This document shows positions 35,131-47,400 of a stretch of DNA of 64,000 bases, in pieces (positions within the stretch are counted from its first letter, which is position 1; each line of letters starts with the position of its first letter). The notes below the pieces were generated by a model. That model made no database searches and was not told the origin of the DNA. It saw only the letters and a list, made by a program, of their open reading frames with translations. This DNA comes from Hedera helix (lineage: Eukaryota; Streptophyta; Magnoliopsida; Apiales; Araliaceae). Location of the stretch: assembly GCA_947179155.2 (NCBI GenBank), contig OX359270.1, positions 21,308,556 to 21,372,555 of the forward strand. Reading direction: 5' to 3'. Both the position numbers and the translations under genes were made by a program.

Positions 35131-35640
35131 GATTATTAAAATATTATTAAATGATCAATAATATTAGTATATGATTAAAAAGTTATTGAATGATGAATAA
35201 CATTTGTAAATGATTAAAATATCATTACATGGTTAATAATATTAATGAGAGATTAAAATATTATTAAATGGTTAATAATATTAATGAGTGATTAAAATAT
35301 TATTAAATGGTTAATAATATTAATGAGTGATTAAAATATTATTAAATGGTTAATAATATTAATGAGAGATTAAAATATTATTAAATGGTTAATAATATTA
35401 ATAAGTGATTAAAATATTATTAAATGGTTAATAATATTAATGAGTAATTAAAATATTATTAAATGGTTAATAATATTAATATGTGATTAAAATATTATTA
35501 AATGATTAATAATATTAATAAGTGAGTAAAATATTATTAAATGGTTAATAATATTAATAAGTGATTAAAATATTATGAAATGGTTAATAATATTAATAAG
35601 GAATTAAAATATTATTAAATAATTAATAATATTAATAAGT
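35131..35640 (+). repeat. 39-bp tandem repeat, about 13 copies
   Basis: The unit begins GATTAAAATATTATTAAATG and ends near TTAATGAGT. Copies in the middle are almost identical; those at the edges are diverged, as expected when arrays grow from the centre. The sister LTR has about 10 copies at 62792-63180. Confidence 0.92.
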
Positions 35641-36418
35641 TGGTTAAGTTTACCGACATGTCCAACTAGGTTTGTTGGGTTAGGATTTTTGTCCGAAACT
35701 TAAGGGTTCATTTATCGGACAACTAAAGAGTTAATAATTTGAAGTTAAAGTCTTAAGTTAAGACTAATTAAAAGTCCTGGTAGCTAATGATTATGTCAAT
35801 TTGTTATATAAATTGTAGGTTGAGCAAATGACGCAAATAGGCATAAATGGTAGAAGCGACCAGATAAGTTTTTCAGAACTTGCTCCTATGTGCATTAATA
35901 TGCTACAATTTGATGTTATATTATTAACATGAAGATATTTTGATGATATTTGTGATATATGAATAACATGAGATATGGTTACATATGAAATATGTACCGA
36001 TATGAAGCATGATTTGCTAGATGCTAGATGCTAGTTGTTTATTGTATGTGATGCATAAGAAGTATGAATCATTTATAAAATGAAATGCATGAAATGCATG
36101 ATGTAAGAATAAAATGCAGAGCATATATAATATGTGAAGCATGTAATGTGTTATGTGTAACTGTTGAACTTGTTGAGCTGTCGTGCTCACTCTTGCCTAA
36201 ACCAACATTTTCAGATAGTGTAAGTTAGTTGAAGTTCTCGATAAAGATCAAGGAACAGGAAAACATATTACTTTCACTAAAGATCTAAATGTCTATTGTA
36301 GATATTAGTCCGAATTGGACAGGTAAATGATTGTGTAGTGTAATACTTAGTTGGTATATTATATAAGTGTTAAATACTCAATTTGATTATAATAGAATGT
36401 CGTATCATGTATGATATT

Positions 36419-37935
36419 TGTTAGTTCCCAATGACACGATAGAAATCTAGAAGGGGGGGGGGGGGGTTGAATAGATTATTTTAAAAATTTCTTTTATTTG
36501 AAAAGATCTTACTTAATTAATTCTTAAACATAAAGTTTAACACAGCGGAATATGATTTAGTTATCCTTTTCTTGATATGTTAGAGTAATAATTCAACAAG
36601 CAATTATATGACAGATATAGCAAATGAAAGACATAATAAGAAAGACTCTGGGTTTTAAGTGGTTCAGAGCTCACAAGACTCCTACTCCACTGTTCTGCTC
36701 TTCCAGCAGCAAATCCACTATGGATACTTTTACAATATCTGAATCACTAAGATTCTTTCAAGACCCGCAGTCTTGGGACTTTAGTTCACAAAGAACTTTA
36801 AAAGTCTAACAAACTTGGATACACTAGTTCACAAAGAACTCTTCTGGAGTGATGTATATTTGGATGTGCTACTAAGTTGCTTATTAGCTTGAGTTTTCGA
36901 AGGACTTAGTAGCAATGCAAGCTTTCTTATGAGTTTGATCTTTTTCACTTCTTGCGTATATTTTTCTTTTTGTGCAGAGCTTATTTTTGTCTTGCTGATC
37001 TTAGTATTTAAGAAGTTAGGGCTTCATTTTTCTTCCCGTTGGACCATCTGCTTGAGCTTGTGTTTCTTTCCGTTAGACCATCTGCTTGAGCTTGTATTTT
37101 TTTCCGTTACCTCACAGAGGAGAGCTGCTGTATATTATATTAATATAACTCATTAAAGTTCTGATGAGATTTTATTTGATCTGACCTATTAGTCCATGGA
37201 AGGTTGTTTTCTTTTTCCTTTGGGACAGATATGTCAGTCGTAGGTTCCCACCAACTTTCATAGAGTCGTTTAGTCCTTCCAAACTATAGGACTGATAGGA
37301 CACAGTCCTCTGACTTTTCTGCCTTGAAAGTCTTCTTTCTATTCCATAGTGCGCTTGGGTCAGTCCCCTGACTTTTCTGACTTTGATCGATTTGCAGAGG
37401 CTTCCTTTTTGGTTACTTCAATAAAGATTGAATGCTTGAATAAAATAGCTCCTGATCTGAGAATTGTGATGTCTCTTGCCTTTTTGCTCAACGACCTTTT
37501 GTGATCAACTCTACGAATATCCTTGCTGACGTGATTGATCTGTAAAGGATTATCTCTTACTATCATCGTAGAGTTTACTCAACTGTTAGACTGTTGATCG
37601 TAGAGTTCGATTTAAGGTTTCTCGTTAAGAACATAGTATGTTTGGTTGTAGAGTCTTCTGGACCAAAATCGTAGAGTCCATTCTACGATTGGTTGCCTTG
37701 ATCGTAGAGTCTGTTCAAATCGTAGAGTTTTCTTGACAGAAATCGTAGAGTTCATTCTACGATTTTATTACACCAACAGATCAACCTAACAGTTTTGATC
37801 TATCTAAGTCTTAGTACAACACAAAAGACTTTTATACATTTATATAAAGAGATCAACCTAACAGTTTTGATCTTATCTAATACAGCCCTTGTACATTATT
37901 TTTTATCATCAAATTTAACCATTCAATGTTCAACA
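36419..37935 (-). repeat. 3' LTR of the SIRE element
   Basis: In element orientation it starts TGTTGAACATTG (at 37935) and ends GGGAACTAACA (at 36419). It contains a run of 14 G (36453-36466) where the other LTR has six, and seven exact copies of the word CGTAGAGT or its complement (37507-37755). Confidence 0.95.
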
Positions 37936-37955
37936 ATCTCCCCCAATTTGATGAT
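37936..37955 (-). other. Polypurine tract of the SIRE element
   Basis: On the - strand AAATTGGGGGAGAT stands directly before the 3' LTR start. The same form is usual in SIRE and other copia elements. Confidence 0.85.
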
Positions 37956-38129
37956 GACAACATAATTAACAGATAGTGATTTGAACACATTAAAATAGGC
38001 AAAATGCAAGAGTAATTGAATGCCTAATCATACAGTGAGCAGCTGTATTTTCTAGAGAAAAATATGAATTTTATTGACGTTTTAGTCAGATGATACAATT
38101 GAGAAAACAACAGAAAAAGAAAAAAAAAC

Positions 38130-40895
38130 TTATCTCCTTCTGTTAGGAGGTCTTCTGCTTTCTTCTTCCCTCTGCCTGAAGAATGCTCTCCTTTCTTCTT
38201 CAGCTTTTCTCAGTTCTTCTTCCCTCAGCACAGCTTCTTCTTCTTTAATTTGAAACCATTATTGTGAGTTAGATGGCCTCATAGTTGAGGAAGAAGGTGT
38301 CACCTCATGTCTGGGATAAGATGGTACTGCTTCGAATCTAGGAGGATGTATTGAAGTTTGAACCATCCTCATCCCTTGAGGTGCTCTTCCTCTTCTGTTG
38401 TAGTCTGAGCTCGTTCTTGTTTGTTCTGTTGTGCTCAGTTTCTTCTCCCCCTTGTTGGCATCATTAATTATTGCTACCTGTTCTGAAAGCTGCTGTATGC
38501 CCTGAATAATTTCTTGAAGTTGAGTCTTAGTGGCAGCGACATCATCTTGGTGGGCTTGGAGTCGTTCGTCAGCCATGATTTGTTTTTGGTTTCTTGAAGA
38601 ATAACAACGGCCTGCTGATGTTTGGTCAAGGCTTCCAGAATTTTTTTATCCCTTTCTTGGAGATTTTCAGAGACTGCTGCCGTTAACTGCCTTAATCTTG
38701 TGGAGAATTGTTTATTCAGGCTGGTAGAGAGACCATTGGCAACATCAATGACATCGTCCATTCTACATTGAAGGTTGTGGGATTTCGATGTCAGGTCATT
38801 TTGTATCTCTATATGGATATGGCTTGTCAAGTCAGTTAAGCCCTCAGTTGTAGGAAGCCGAGGTACCTTGTCTAAAATTTGCTGGAGGAGTTGAGATGAT
38901 TGTCCCTGGTCAGCCGTAGAGCTTGGAATGTGAAAGTATTCGTAACCAGAGGTGGAGGGAATATCCTCGTGGGTTAAGAGGAGTCTTGAAGATGGAACCG
39001 GAGGCATTGTTTGCTGAGTAGACAGAATTTCAGGAGAGACTGGAGGGCACTCTACGTGTTGATTATTTAGGCTTTCTTGACCACCAGTCGTAGAGGGTGG
39101 TGACTCTACGATCGGGGAAGTGTTGATCGTAGAGTTTGATGCAGAGTTGGTATTTGGGGACTCCTCAAATTTATTGAACATTGATGAGGGTGTATGAATT
39201 TGAATGAGGGCTAAAGGAATAAAATGTACCTTTTGCCCTAAAGAATATGAGAAGGGGCTGCAAGAAATGAGCTTCTGGGCATAAAATAGATTCTGAGGAT
39301 AGCCTTGAGCTATAATCACCACATTTGGGTAAGCTTTGAACGTCCAGAAGACCTGATCCCATGCATTGTGCACCAAAGCTCGGTGGAATGATATCAGTGG
39401 CAAAAATTTCAGCAGGCAGTGGTAGTTCAGATGCCTTTGCTCATCTCTTCCAACGGCCACTATTTCGATGTCATCCTCTTCATCATTATTCATTGTAGCT
39501 GAAGGGACTGAAGTACCTTCGTGAATCTCCCCCTCAGCCAGAGCATCTGTTGGCTCAGAAACTACTGGTGGCTCCCCCTCAGTTTGAGCATCCATAGGCT
39601 CAGCTGCTTTAGATGACTCCTTCTCAACTGGAGAAATGATAGCTTTTTCAAGTAGCTCCCCCTTAGCTACTGAGTCTTTGTCGGCTAATTTAACTAGCCT
39701 TCTTCTCTTTCTTTTTGGCTCTTTTGGGGTTGCCTCTTCAGCTTCATACTTGCTGTGAGTTTCCCTTCGCAGATCAGAATCTTCATCCTCTGATGCAGCC
39801 TTTTCTTCAGGAGCAGCATCAGGAGCCTCATTAGATGAGCCCTGAGGTTCTTCAATCTCAAGGGCTTTCTTTCCTTTTCTCTTTCTGATGAGACCCTGAG
39901 ATTGTTTGCTAACTTCCTGAGATTCTTCTTCTGCAGGAGTGTTCTTTAATAGAGACGGCCCTGCCCCACTCTGCGTTCCTTCACTATCCCCTGACCGGGA
40001 TAGTTTTCTGTTTTTAACTGGATTCCTCCTCCAGTTGTCGAAGATTCTCTGGGTGATTCTTTTGTTAGTATTTAAGGCTTCTCCTTCGTCAGGCTCAATC
40101 AGATCCTCCAAAGATGATCTAAGGAGAATGCTGATGAATCTCCCATAGAACATTTTTCTGATCCCCTTTGCTTTTTCCGTATTCTGGATCCAGTTCCCTA
40201 TCCATTCCATCAGCAAAGAGCCATAGTTGATGTTTGTCTTCTTGACTATAGCTGTCATCAATTTCAGCTGCACCTCACTGACTGAGTCATGAGCCGAGTC
40301 TTTGCATAGTAGGCATTTACCAACCACATCTGCCAGGAACTCATATTTCTGAGGAAATTCTTTCTTCTTTAAACCTTTCAGTCCTGGATTATTTTGGTGG
40401 TGCATTCTTCTCAGGCCTTTATTCGGTATTCACCATATTTAGAGATGTGAGGCCTCCTTGCTTGAATCTTAGGGCAAGATTAAATTCTTCCGCAGTGAGG
40501 TTGAGCTGCACTCCTCTTACAGTAGTGGTTAGAGTTCCATTTGCATATGATCCATTTATGTAGAACTCTCGGATAAGTTTTGACAGAATCCTCGTATTAG
40601 TTCCCAGAGCTTCTCGCAGACCCGCCTTTTCTAGCAACTGGATTATCCTTTTGAAATGTTTATCTGTCAATGTGAAGGCTTCGAAGTTGAGCTCGTTTCC
40701 AGAAATGACTTGAGCAGGTGCCATTAGATAGTTTTCCTGAAATAGTAGGAACGATTTATCTGAGTATTGGAAACTTAGGGTTTTGGATTGAGAGAGATGG
40801 ATAGGAATGATAGATTTTTGATTTGAAGAAATAAACGACGTGCAGTTTTCAAAGTATTTAAAACTTCCCTCTATGTTTACTGAGATGCGTGTCAT
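38130..40895 (-). pseudogene. Env-like extra ORF of the SIRE element, in three pieces
   Basis: Piece 1 is 40419-40895. A likely true start is the internal Met before A-P-A-Q-V-I-S-G, near 40722; upstream codons look untranslated. Piece 2 is 38474-40405, and piece 3 is 38259-38576 with a charged tail to about 38130. Frameshifts or stops separate them near 40415 and 38580. Piece 1 and early piece 2 (L-I-R-E-F-Y-I-N, G-S-L-L-M-E-W-I-G) resemble the plant 'putative transposon protein' domain linked to SIRE env-like ORFs. A basic patch, K-E-P-K-R-K-R-R-R-L-V-K, could be a nuclear signal. Residues before the end of piece 2 and the start of piece 3 form a coiled coil. I see no signal peptide or clear membrane segment, so 'envelope' is a positional name. 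Function unproven in the family. Confidence 0.78.
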
Positions 40896-41298
40896 GTTCT
40901 AATAGGAGCATCTCATTTGGTTGATGACCTTTTTGCCCCTAGAGCTTTACGATCCCTCTTGTCACTTCAAATCTTTTGTTGATGTTCGTTGAGTTAGCTT
41001 TACGATAAAGGAATACTATGCGATCCTTGGCTTGCCAACCGTTAAGTGAGCTCTTCGGTTTGTAGTATGCTCTACGATTCTTGGTTTGTTGATCGTTGAA
41101 TGATTTCTACGATCTACAGTGTACTCTACGATCCTTTGCCTGACGATCGTTGAGTGATCTCTACGATCTCCAGCGTACTCTATGATCCTTTGCCTGACGA
41201 TCGTTGAGTGTATTTCACGATTTTGTCTTTTACTTATTTTTCTTGCTCACTTTTATTCCTGCAAAGTTAGTATCTTAAAAAAAAACATGATATATATA
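40896..41298. other. Spacer between RNase H and the env-like ORF, rich in TCTACGAT words
   Basis: Non-coding. About ten variants of CTCTACGATC and GATCGTTGAGTG crowd 40940-41230, some arranged as direct repeats (two copies of CCTTTGCCTGACGATCGTTG at 41129-41148 and 41189-41208). Confidence 0.7.
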
Positions 41299-41885
41299 TT
41301 AAGGGTCTAGATTTAGTATTCCTAACTCACTTATGAGTTTATTAAATCTTGATTCATCTAAAGGTTTTGTAAATACATCTGCTAGTTGATCTTCAGTTGG
41401 GATGTAGTGAAGTGATATATTTCCATTTTGTACATGATCCCTGATGAAATGATATCTTATATCTATGTGCTTAGTTCTTGAGTGCATAACAGGATTATGA
41501 GTTATAGCAATTGCACTAGTATTATCACAGTATATAGGAATATAATTAAGCTCAAACCCATAGTCTGCAAGTTGAGTCTTCATCCATAGGATTTGTGCAT
41601 AGCAACTGCCTGCGGCTATATATTCAGCTTCTGCATTAGATGTCGACATTGAGTTTTGCTTTTTACTAAACCAAGAAACAAGTCTGTTGCCAAGCATCTG
41701 GCAAGTTCCACTTGTGCTCTTTCTGTCTATTTTGCATCATGCATAGTCAGCATCTGAGTATCCCATAAGATAAAAGGAGGACTCATTGGGATACCATAAT
41801 CCTAGATTTGGAGTTCCTTTAAGATACTTGAAAATTCTTTTCACAGCTAATAGATGAGACTCTTTGGGGTTAGCCTGAAATCTAG
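41299..41885 (-). pseudogene. SIRE RNase H
   Basis: The open part is 41299-41697; homology extends upstream to about 41885 across a TGA (41737-41739). Copia RNase H motifs are present: S-N-A-E-A-E-Y-I-A-A, Y-C-D-N-T-S-A-I and K-H-I-D-I-R-Y-H-F-I-R, then Q-L-A-D-V-F-T-K-P-L near the end. It removes the RNA strand during reverse transcription. It is frameshifted relative to RT near 41885. Confidence 0.9.
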
Positions 41886-42740
41886 CACATTACATGTAGC
41901 AAACATTATATCTGGTCGGCTCGCAGTAAGATATAATAATGAACCTATCATACCTCTGTACTGAGTGATTTCAGTGGATTTACCATTTTCATCTTTGTCA
42001 AGCTTGGTGGCAGGTGGCATAGGAGTCTTCATGATAGATGCAGATTCCATGCCATATTTCTTTAATAAGTCTTTGATGTATTTGGCTTGATTAATGAATA
42101 TGCCTTCATCGGTCTGCTTCACTTGTAGTCCAAGGAAGAAGTTGAGTTCTCCCATCATGCTCATTTCAAATTTGTTCTGCATAAGATTGGCAAATCTTTC
42201 ACATAATTTTTCATCAGAAGAACCAAATATGATATCATCTACATAAATTTGAACTAGAAGTGTCTTATCCTTATGTTTTCTCAGAAATAAGGTAGTATCT
42301 ATTCTTCCTCTAGTGAATCCCTTTTCAATGAGAAAGTTAGTTAAGGTTTCATACCATGCTTTAGGTGCTTGTTTTAGACCATATAGTGCTTTATCTAATT
42401 TATAAACATAATTTGAAAAAGTTAGATTGATAAAACCTGGAGGTTGTTCCACGTAAACCTCTTCTTGGAGTTCCCCATTTAGAAAAGTACTCTTGACATC
42501 CATTTGGAAGACTTTGAACTTCATGTGAGCAGCATGGGCAAGGAAGATCCTTATGGCTTCCAACCTGGCAACAGGAGCATATGTTTCATCGTAGTCAATT
42601 CCTTCTTCTTAAGAGTAACCTTTGGCCACTAGTCTTGCTTTGTTCCTTGTTATCACACAATTTTCATCCATCTTATTTCTGAAAACCCATTTGGTGCCAA
42701 TGACAGGTTTATGCTGACGCCTGGCCACTAATCTCTAGAC
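41886..42740 (-). pseudogene. SIRE reverse transcriptase
   Basis: The open part 41847-42563 contains F-Q-M-D-V-K-S-T-F-L-N-G, V-Y-V-E-Q-P-P-G-F, Y-G-L-K-Q-A-P-K-A-W and the active site Y-V-D-D-I-I-F-G-S, all classic Ty1/copia RT. The N-terminal part (G-T-K-W-V-F-R-N-K-M) lies upstream in the same frame, cut by a TAG at 42735-42737 and a TAA at 42609-42611. At both sites the family usually has Trp and Gln codons, one transition away. The last open residues differ from the family because of a frameshift. Confidence 0.92.
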
Positions 42741-44462
42741 CTTGCTTCTTTCAAATTGATTTAGCTCCTCTTGCATGGCCTCTATCCAACTTGAATCTCC
42801 TAAGGCTTCTTCGATCTTCTTGGGTTCCTCTTGAGAGAGAAAGCTTAGGTAAAAGCATTCATTCGAGGTTGCAGCTCTAGTCTTGATTCCGGTGTTTGGA
42901 TCTCCAATAATTAGACCTTGAGTGTGATCTTTGGTCCATTTTATTCTGCTAGGGACGTCTGTTCTGGTACCTTCCTGTCTGAGTTCCTCTAAATCAGCTT
43001 CTGGTTCTGATCGTAGAGTTCCAATGTCTGGTGTGGTGTGCTCTACGATTTCCTCTCCTTGCTCAACGATTTCTGTCGCTGGTTCCATGGTCATAGAGTC
43101 GGACTCTACGATTTTGAGTTCTTCAATCGTTGAGCTTGTGTCTGCTGACTCGTTGAATGGTGATCTTTTCTTTTCAGGATCTGATTCATCGAATGTGACG
43201 TGGATGGAGGTTTCAACAGTTAATGACTCCTTGTTGAACACTCTAAATGCTCTGTTATCCGTTGCATATCCAAGGAAGATTCCTTCATCTGATTTTGGCT
43301 GGAATTTGGTTAGATGTTTCTTGCCATTGTTGAGTACGTAGCACAGGCAACCAAACGCATGGAAATAACTTATATTCGGCTTTCTTCCTTTTCATAATTC
43401 GTACGGAGTCTTCTTCAATGTTGAGTGTATGAGTGACCTGTTTTGAGTGTAACATGCAGTACTGATGGCTTCAATCCAAAAATATTCAGGGAGATAAGCT
43501 GCTGCTAAAAGGGTTCTTCCTGCTTCAATAAGAGTCTTATTCTTCCTTTCTGCTACTCCATTTTGCTGAGGCGTTCGTGGGGCTGAGAAGTTGTGATTTA
43601 TTCCATTTTCTTCACAGAACAGGTCCATATCTGAGAAATCAAACTCTCGTCCATGATCACTTCTGATGGCCTTGATCTTTTCGCCCTTTTCATTCATGAT
43701 CAGTCTGAAGAGCTTTATAAGATGTGAAATGGTTTCATCTTTAGAGCTTAGAAAAGATACCCATGTATATCTGGTGTAGTCATCTACTACTACTAGAGAG
43801 TATCTCTTTCCTCCGAGGCTGGTCGTTGATACTGGTCCGAATAAATCTATGTGAAGTAATTGAAGAGCCCTATCATTTGAGTTTACTGATTTGCTTTGGA
43901 ATGACGTCTTTGTTTGCTTTCCAAACTGACAAGCTTTGCAGGGTTTTTCTTTAATGAAGTGTAACTTTGGCAATCCTTTTACTAGATCTTTGGAGACAAG
44001 CTTTGAAATACTCTTGAAGTTAAGATGAGATAACCTCCTATGCCAGAGCCAGCACATATCTTTAGAGGCTTTAGCAAGAAAACAGACAGTTTGTTCTGAA
44101 CTTAATTTAGCAAGATTGACCACATAGACATTTCCTTCTCGAACTCCTTCTAGCTTTAGATAGTTAGTTTTCAAGTCTCTAACTTGACATTGGTTGTTGA
44201 GGAAGGTGACTTGATGTCCTTTGTCACAGAGCTGACTTATACTTAGCAAGTTGTGCTTTAGTCCCTCAACATATGCCACTTTACTGAAAGATATTACACC
44301 ATTCTCAGCTGAGCCATAACCTTTGGTTTTTCCCGAGTTGTTGTCTCCAAAAATAACAGCAGGTCCATCTTTTTCTTTAAACTCTGATAGAAGAGCCTTA
44401 ACTTCTGTCATGTGCCGTGAGCATCCACTATCAAGATACCAGATGGATCTCTTTACCTGCAT
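42741..44462 (-). pseudogene. SIRE protease and integrase, with linker to RT
   Basis: The frame 43392-44462 starts with the copia protease motif W-Y-L-D-S-G-C-S-R-H-M-T. The integrase zinc domain follows (H-R-R-L-S-H-L-N, C-K-A-C-Q-F-G-K). The catalytic core has D in H-I-D-L-F-G-P, D in R-S-D-H-G-R-E-F and E in N-G-V-A-E-R-K-N. A TGA at 43392-43394 stands where the conserved P-Y-E-L-W motif has Trp. The same frame then continues to 42735 through F-H-A-F-G-C, G-Y-A-T-D-N-R-A-F-R-V-F and an E/S/T-rich linker. The linker contains several TCTACGAT-type words (43010-43140). Confidence 0.92.
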
Positions 44463-44464
44463 AA

Positions 44465-47400
44465 CAAATCAATCTTCATTTTGGTACCCATATCTGTTTG
44501 GGTCCTTCTTTGTTAGTACCTTTTGGGACCCAAATCTGTTTGATTTTAGATCCTTGCATTCTATGATATCTTAACAAATATTTATCATTTTTATGATGGT
44601 GCCTATGATTGATATGATATTGATGATGATATGTGTGTATTTGTGACTTCTTGTTTGTCAAGGACTTGTATGGTTTTTGATTTCTCATAGTCTTTTGCTG
44701 ATCTACATTCTGCTTCCATACTACTCTACGATTCTCATGATTCGTAGAGTGAGTTTTGCTTGACTTATTTTTCAATTTTCTGAATCCAAGACTTGTGCGA
44801 GTTTTATTGTTAAAAATGATTGTAGGTTTAGCAGAATGTGGATTGATGGGAGATATCGAATCTGAGTTGATGAACACAATTCCTTTATTAAAATTAAAGG
44901 ATTTGCCTTCATTTATTTTCATTGACTTCTCCATATTGGGCTTTGAGAATGAATTCTCAAATCATAATCCTGATCTATCAGTCACATCTCTTTGACTTGA
45001 GATCAGGGTGTCCATAGACGAACTAGACTTGTTCCACATAAAAATTGTCTTTTCTAGTTCCTGAATCTTGGAGACTAGTGAGGATTCTTTATGAGTGCTT
45101 AACTCATTTATCTCTTTTAGTCTTTCATTCTTAGTCTCAAGATTAGAGTAAAGCTTTGCAGTTTGAACTGAGGCTTCTAATTCCATGCTTATTTTTTCTT
45201 TATCCTCTTTTAGATGAGTGTAGTCTTTAGATAACCTTCTAAACAATTTTATGTATTTGTGCAATTCTGTCATTAAGTCATACATGCCTCCTCTAAGATC
45301 ATTATTGCTTAAATCAGGATAGTAGAAATCAAATACCTCATCTATGATGAATTTCTTTTTGCTGCTTCCTTCTTCATTTGCCATTAAGCACAGGTTGGCC
45401 TTCTGTGGCTCTTCATCGTCACTTGACTCAGAATTTAGTTCTTCTTCTGAGTCACTCCAGGAGCCTTCAGCTATGAAGCTTTTGTCTTTCTTCTTTTGTT
45501 TGTGGAAGCTCTTGAATTCTCTTTTTGGATTTGCTCTCGTTTTGTCCCTCTTCAGCTCTTCTCTTAAGGGTTTTGGACATTTAGCAATGAAATGACCTGG
45601 TTTTTTGCAATTATAGCAAAGGTCATTTGGTTGTTCTTTGCTGCTGTTGCTTCTGAACTTCTGAGGTCTATTCCTGTTGATGAATCTTTTAAAGTGTCTG
45701 ACTAGCATGGCAGCTCCTTCATCATCATTTGATTCATCCTTGTCAGAGTCAGAGATATCCTTGTGATTGCTTCTGTGAATTGAGGTTGAGGCTTTAAGAG
45801 CAATGTTTTTCTCCTTCTTTCTTTCCCTAGATAGATTCTCTGCTCTTTGATTTAGCTCCAGCTCATAGGTGAGAAGATTTTCATATAACTGTTGTACAGT
45901 CATCTCGTGCAGGTTCTTTGACTCCCGGATGGCTGTGGTTTTGGCATCCCATTTGCTTGGCAAAGATCTCATGAATTTAATGATAAGATCTCTGTTTGGA
46001 TAGATTTTTCCATAAGATCTGAGAGAGTTTAGTAGCAAGTTAAATCTTTCGTAGGTGGTTGTAATGTTTTCACCTGAGATGTGGGTGAACATTTCATACT
46101 GCTGAACAAGCAGTGATTGCTTATTTTCTCTGACTTCTTCTGTTCCTTCATGCATGATCAACAGAGTTTGCCAAACTTCTTGAGCTGTTTTACAGTTGAC
46201 AACGTCCTCAAATAGATCATCATCCAGAGATTGAAATAAGATGTTCTTAGCCCTTTTGTCTCTTTGAACATCATTCTTTTCATTGTCTGTCCATTCGTCT
46301 CTTTTCTTTGCTACTAACTTGCTTGGATCTTCAGTTGATAGTGCAAGCTTCATTTGTATGATCGGCCCATTTAGCACTGTCTCGAACAGTTCATCATTTA
46401 TAGCATCCATATAAGCCTGCATACGAAACTTGTTGTCCGATTTATATAATGACAAATACGTGCAAGTATACACGGCCAATCAAGTAATAAAGTAGTAAGA
46501 AGGATGTCGAACCCACAGGGAACAGTTAATAATTAATCTAATTATCAATTTTAAATCAATTCAGTCTAATTTAAACAATCACCAATGTTGATTATAAAAA
46601 TAATAAAATTAAATTAAATTTAAAACTAATTAACAAGGAAGAATTACCAAATAATAAAAGGTTTAGGATTACAACTTCCCCAATTGCACCATCAAAAGAT
46701 CGTCATCTTAATTCCCATTAATTAATCATATGGATTGTTAACTGAGATTGCCTACCTATTTATTAACATTTTTCAATAATTAATAAAAAGACCTATTCTA
46801 GTTATGTTGCTATCTTCATGCAAAACATTTAAAATTGATTCATTATGCACAAACTCTCAATAATGTTACATGTGGCACATAGGTATTTTCATCCTATGAA
46901 CTATTATGTTAGTCTTTCTAAAAAGATTAAACAAGTTCACACATTATTATACCCAGATCTATTCCTAGACTTCCTTTTACAATTCCATCTAAGAAATCAG
47001 ATAATTGTTGATCAGACAATTATAAATTAATGCAAGATATAATAAACAATCCAAACAAATTAATTAAATGGAAATAAGATGAATCAATTAAAGCTTCACA
47101 ATTGGTTCCACTGAAATCCTAAATAAAAGTTTAGTCAATCACTGAAGAAGAAATCAATTCCATAAAATAATAATTAATCCACATCGTAAAGTTACAAAAC
47201 TTAAAGAAGAGAAGAGATAAAAATTCTTATTCTTGTAGCGCGTTCTTCAATCTCTGCCTTCAATTCTTGCTCCTTCACGATGAATCCTTCTTCAGATCTT
47301 CAATTAATCCTTCCTCTAATTATATTCCTAACTATGATAGATCTATGTTAGTTCTCCTAATTCTATGTTAGACTCCCCTAAAATATGTATTTTAACATAT

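Noticed and set aside
35131..35640. Possible CRISPR-like array
   Set aside because: Units are contiguous 39-bp tandem repeats with no spacers, inside a plant LTR.
36624..37156. Short open frames in the SIRE LTRs, repeated at 48306-48838
   Set aside because: They are conserved only because the two LTRs are copies of each other; no protein signature.
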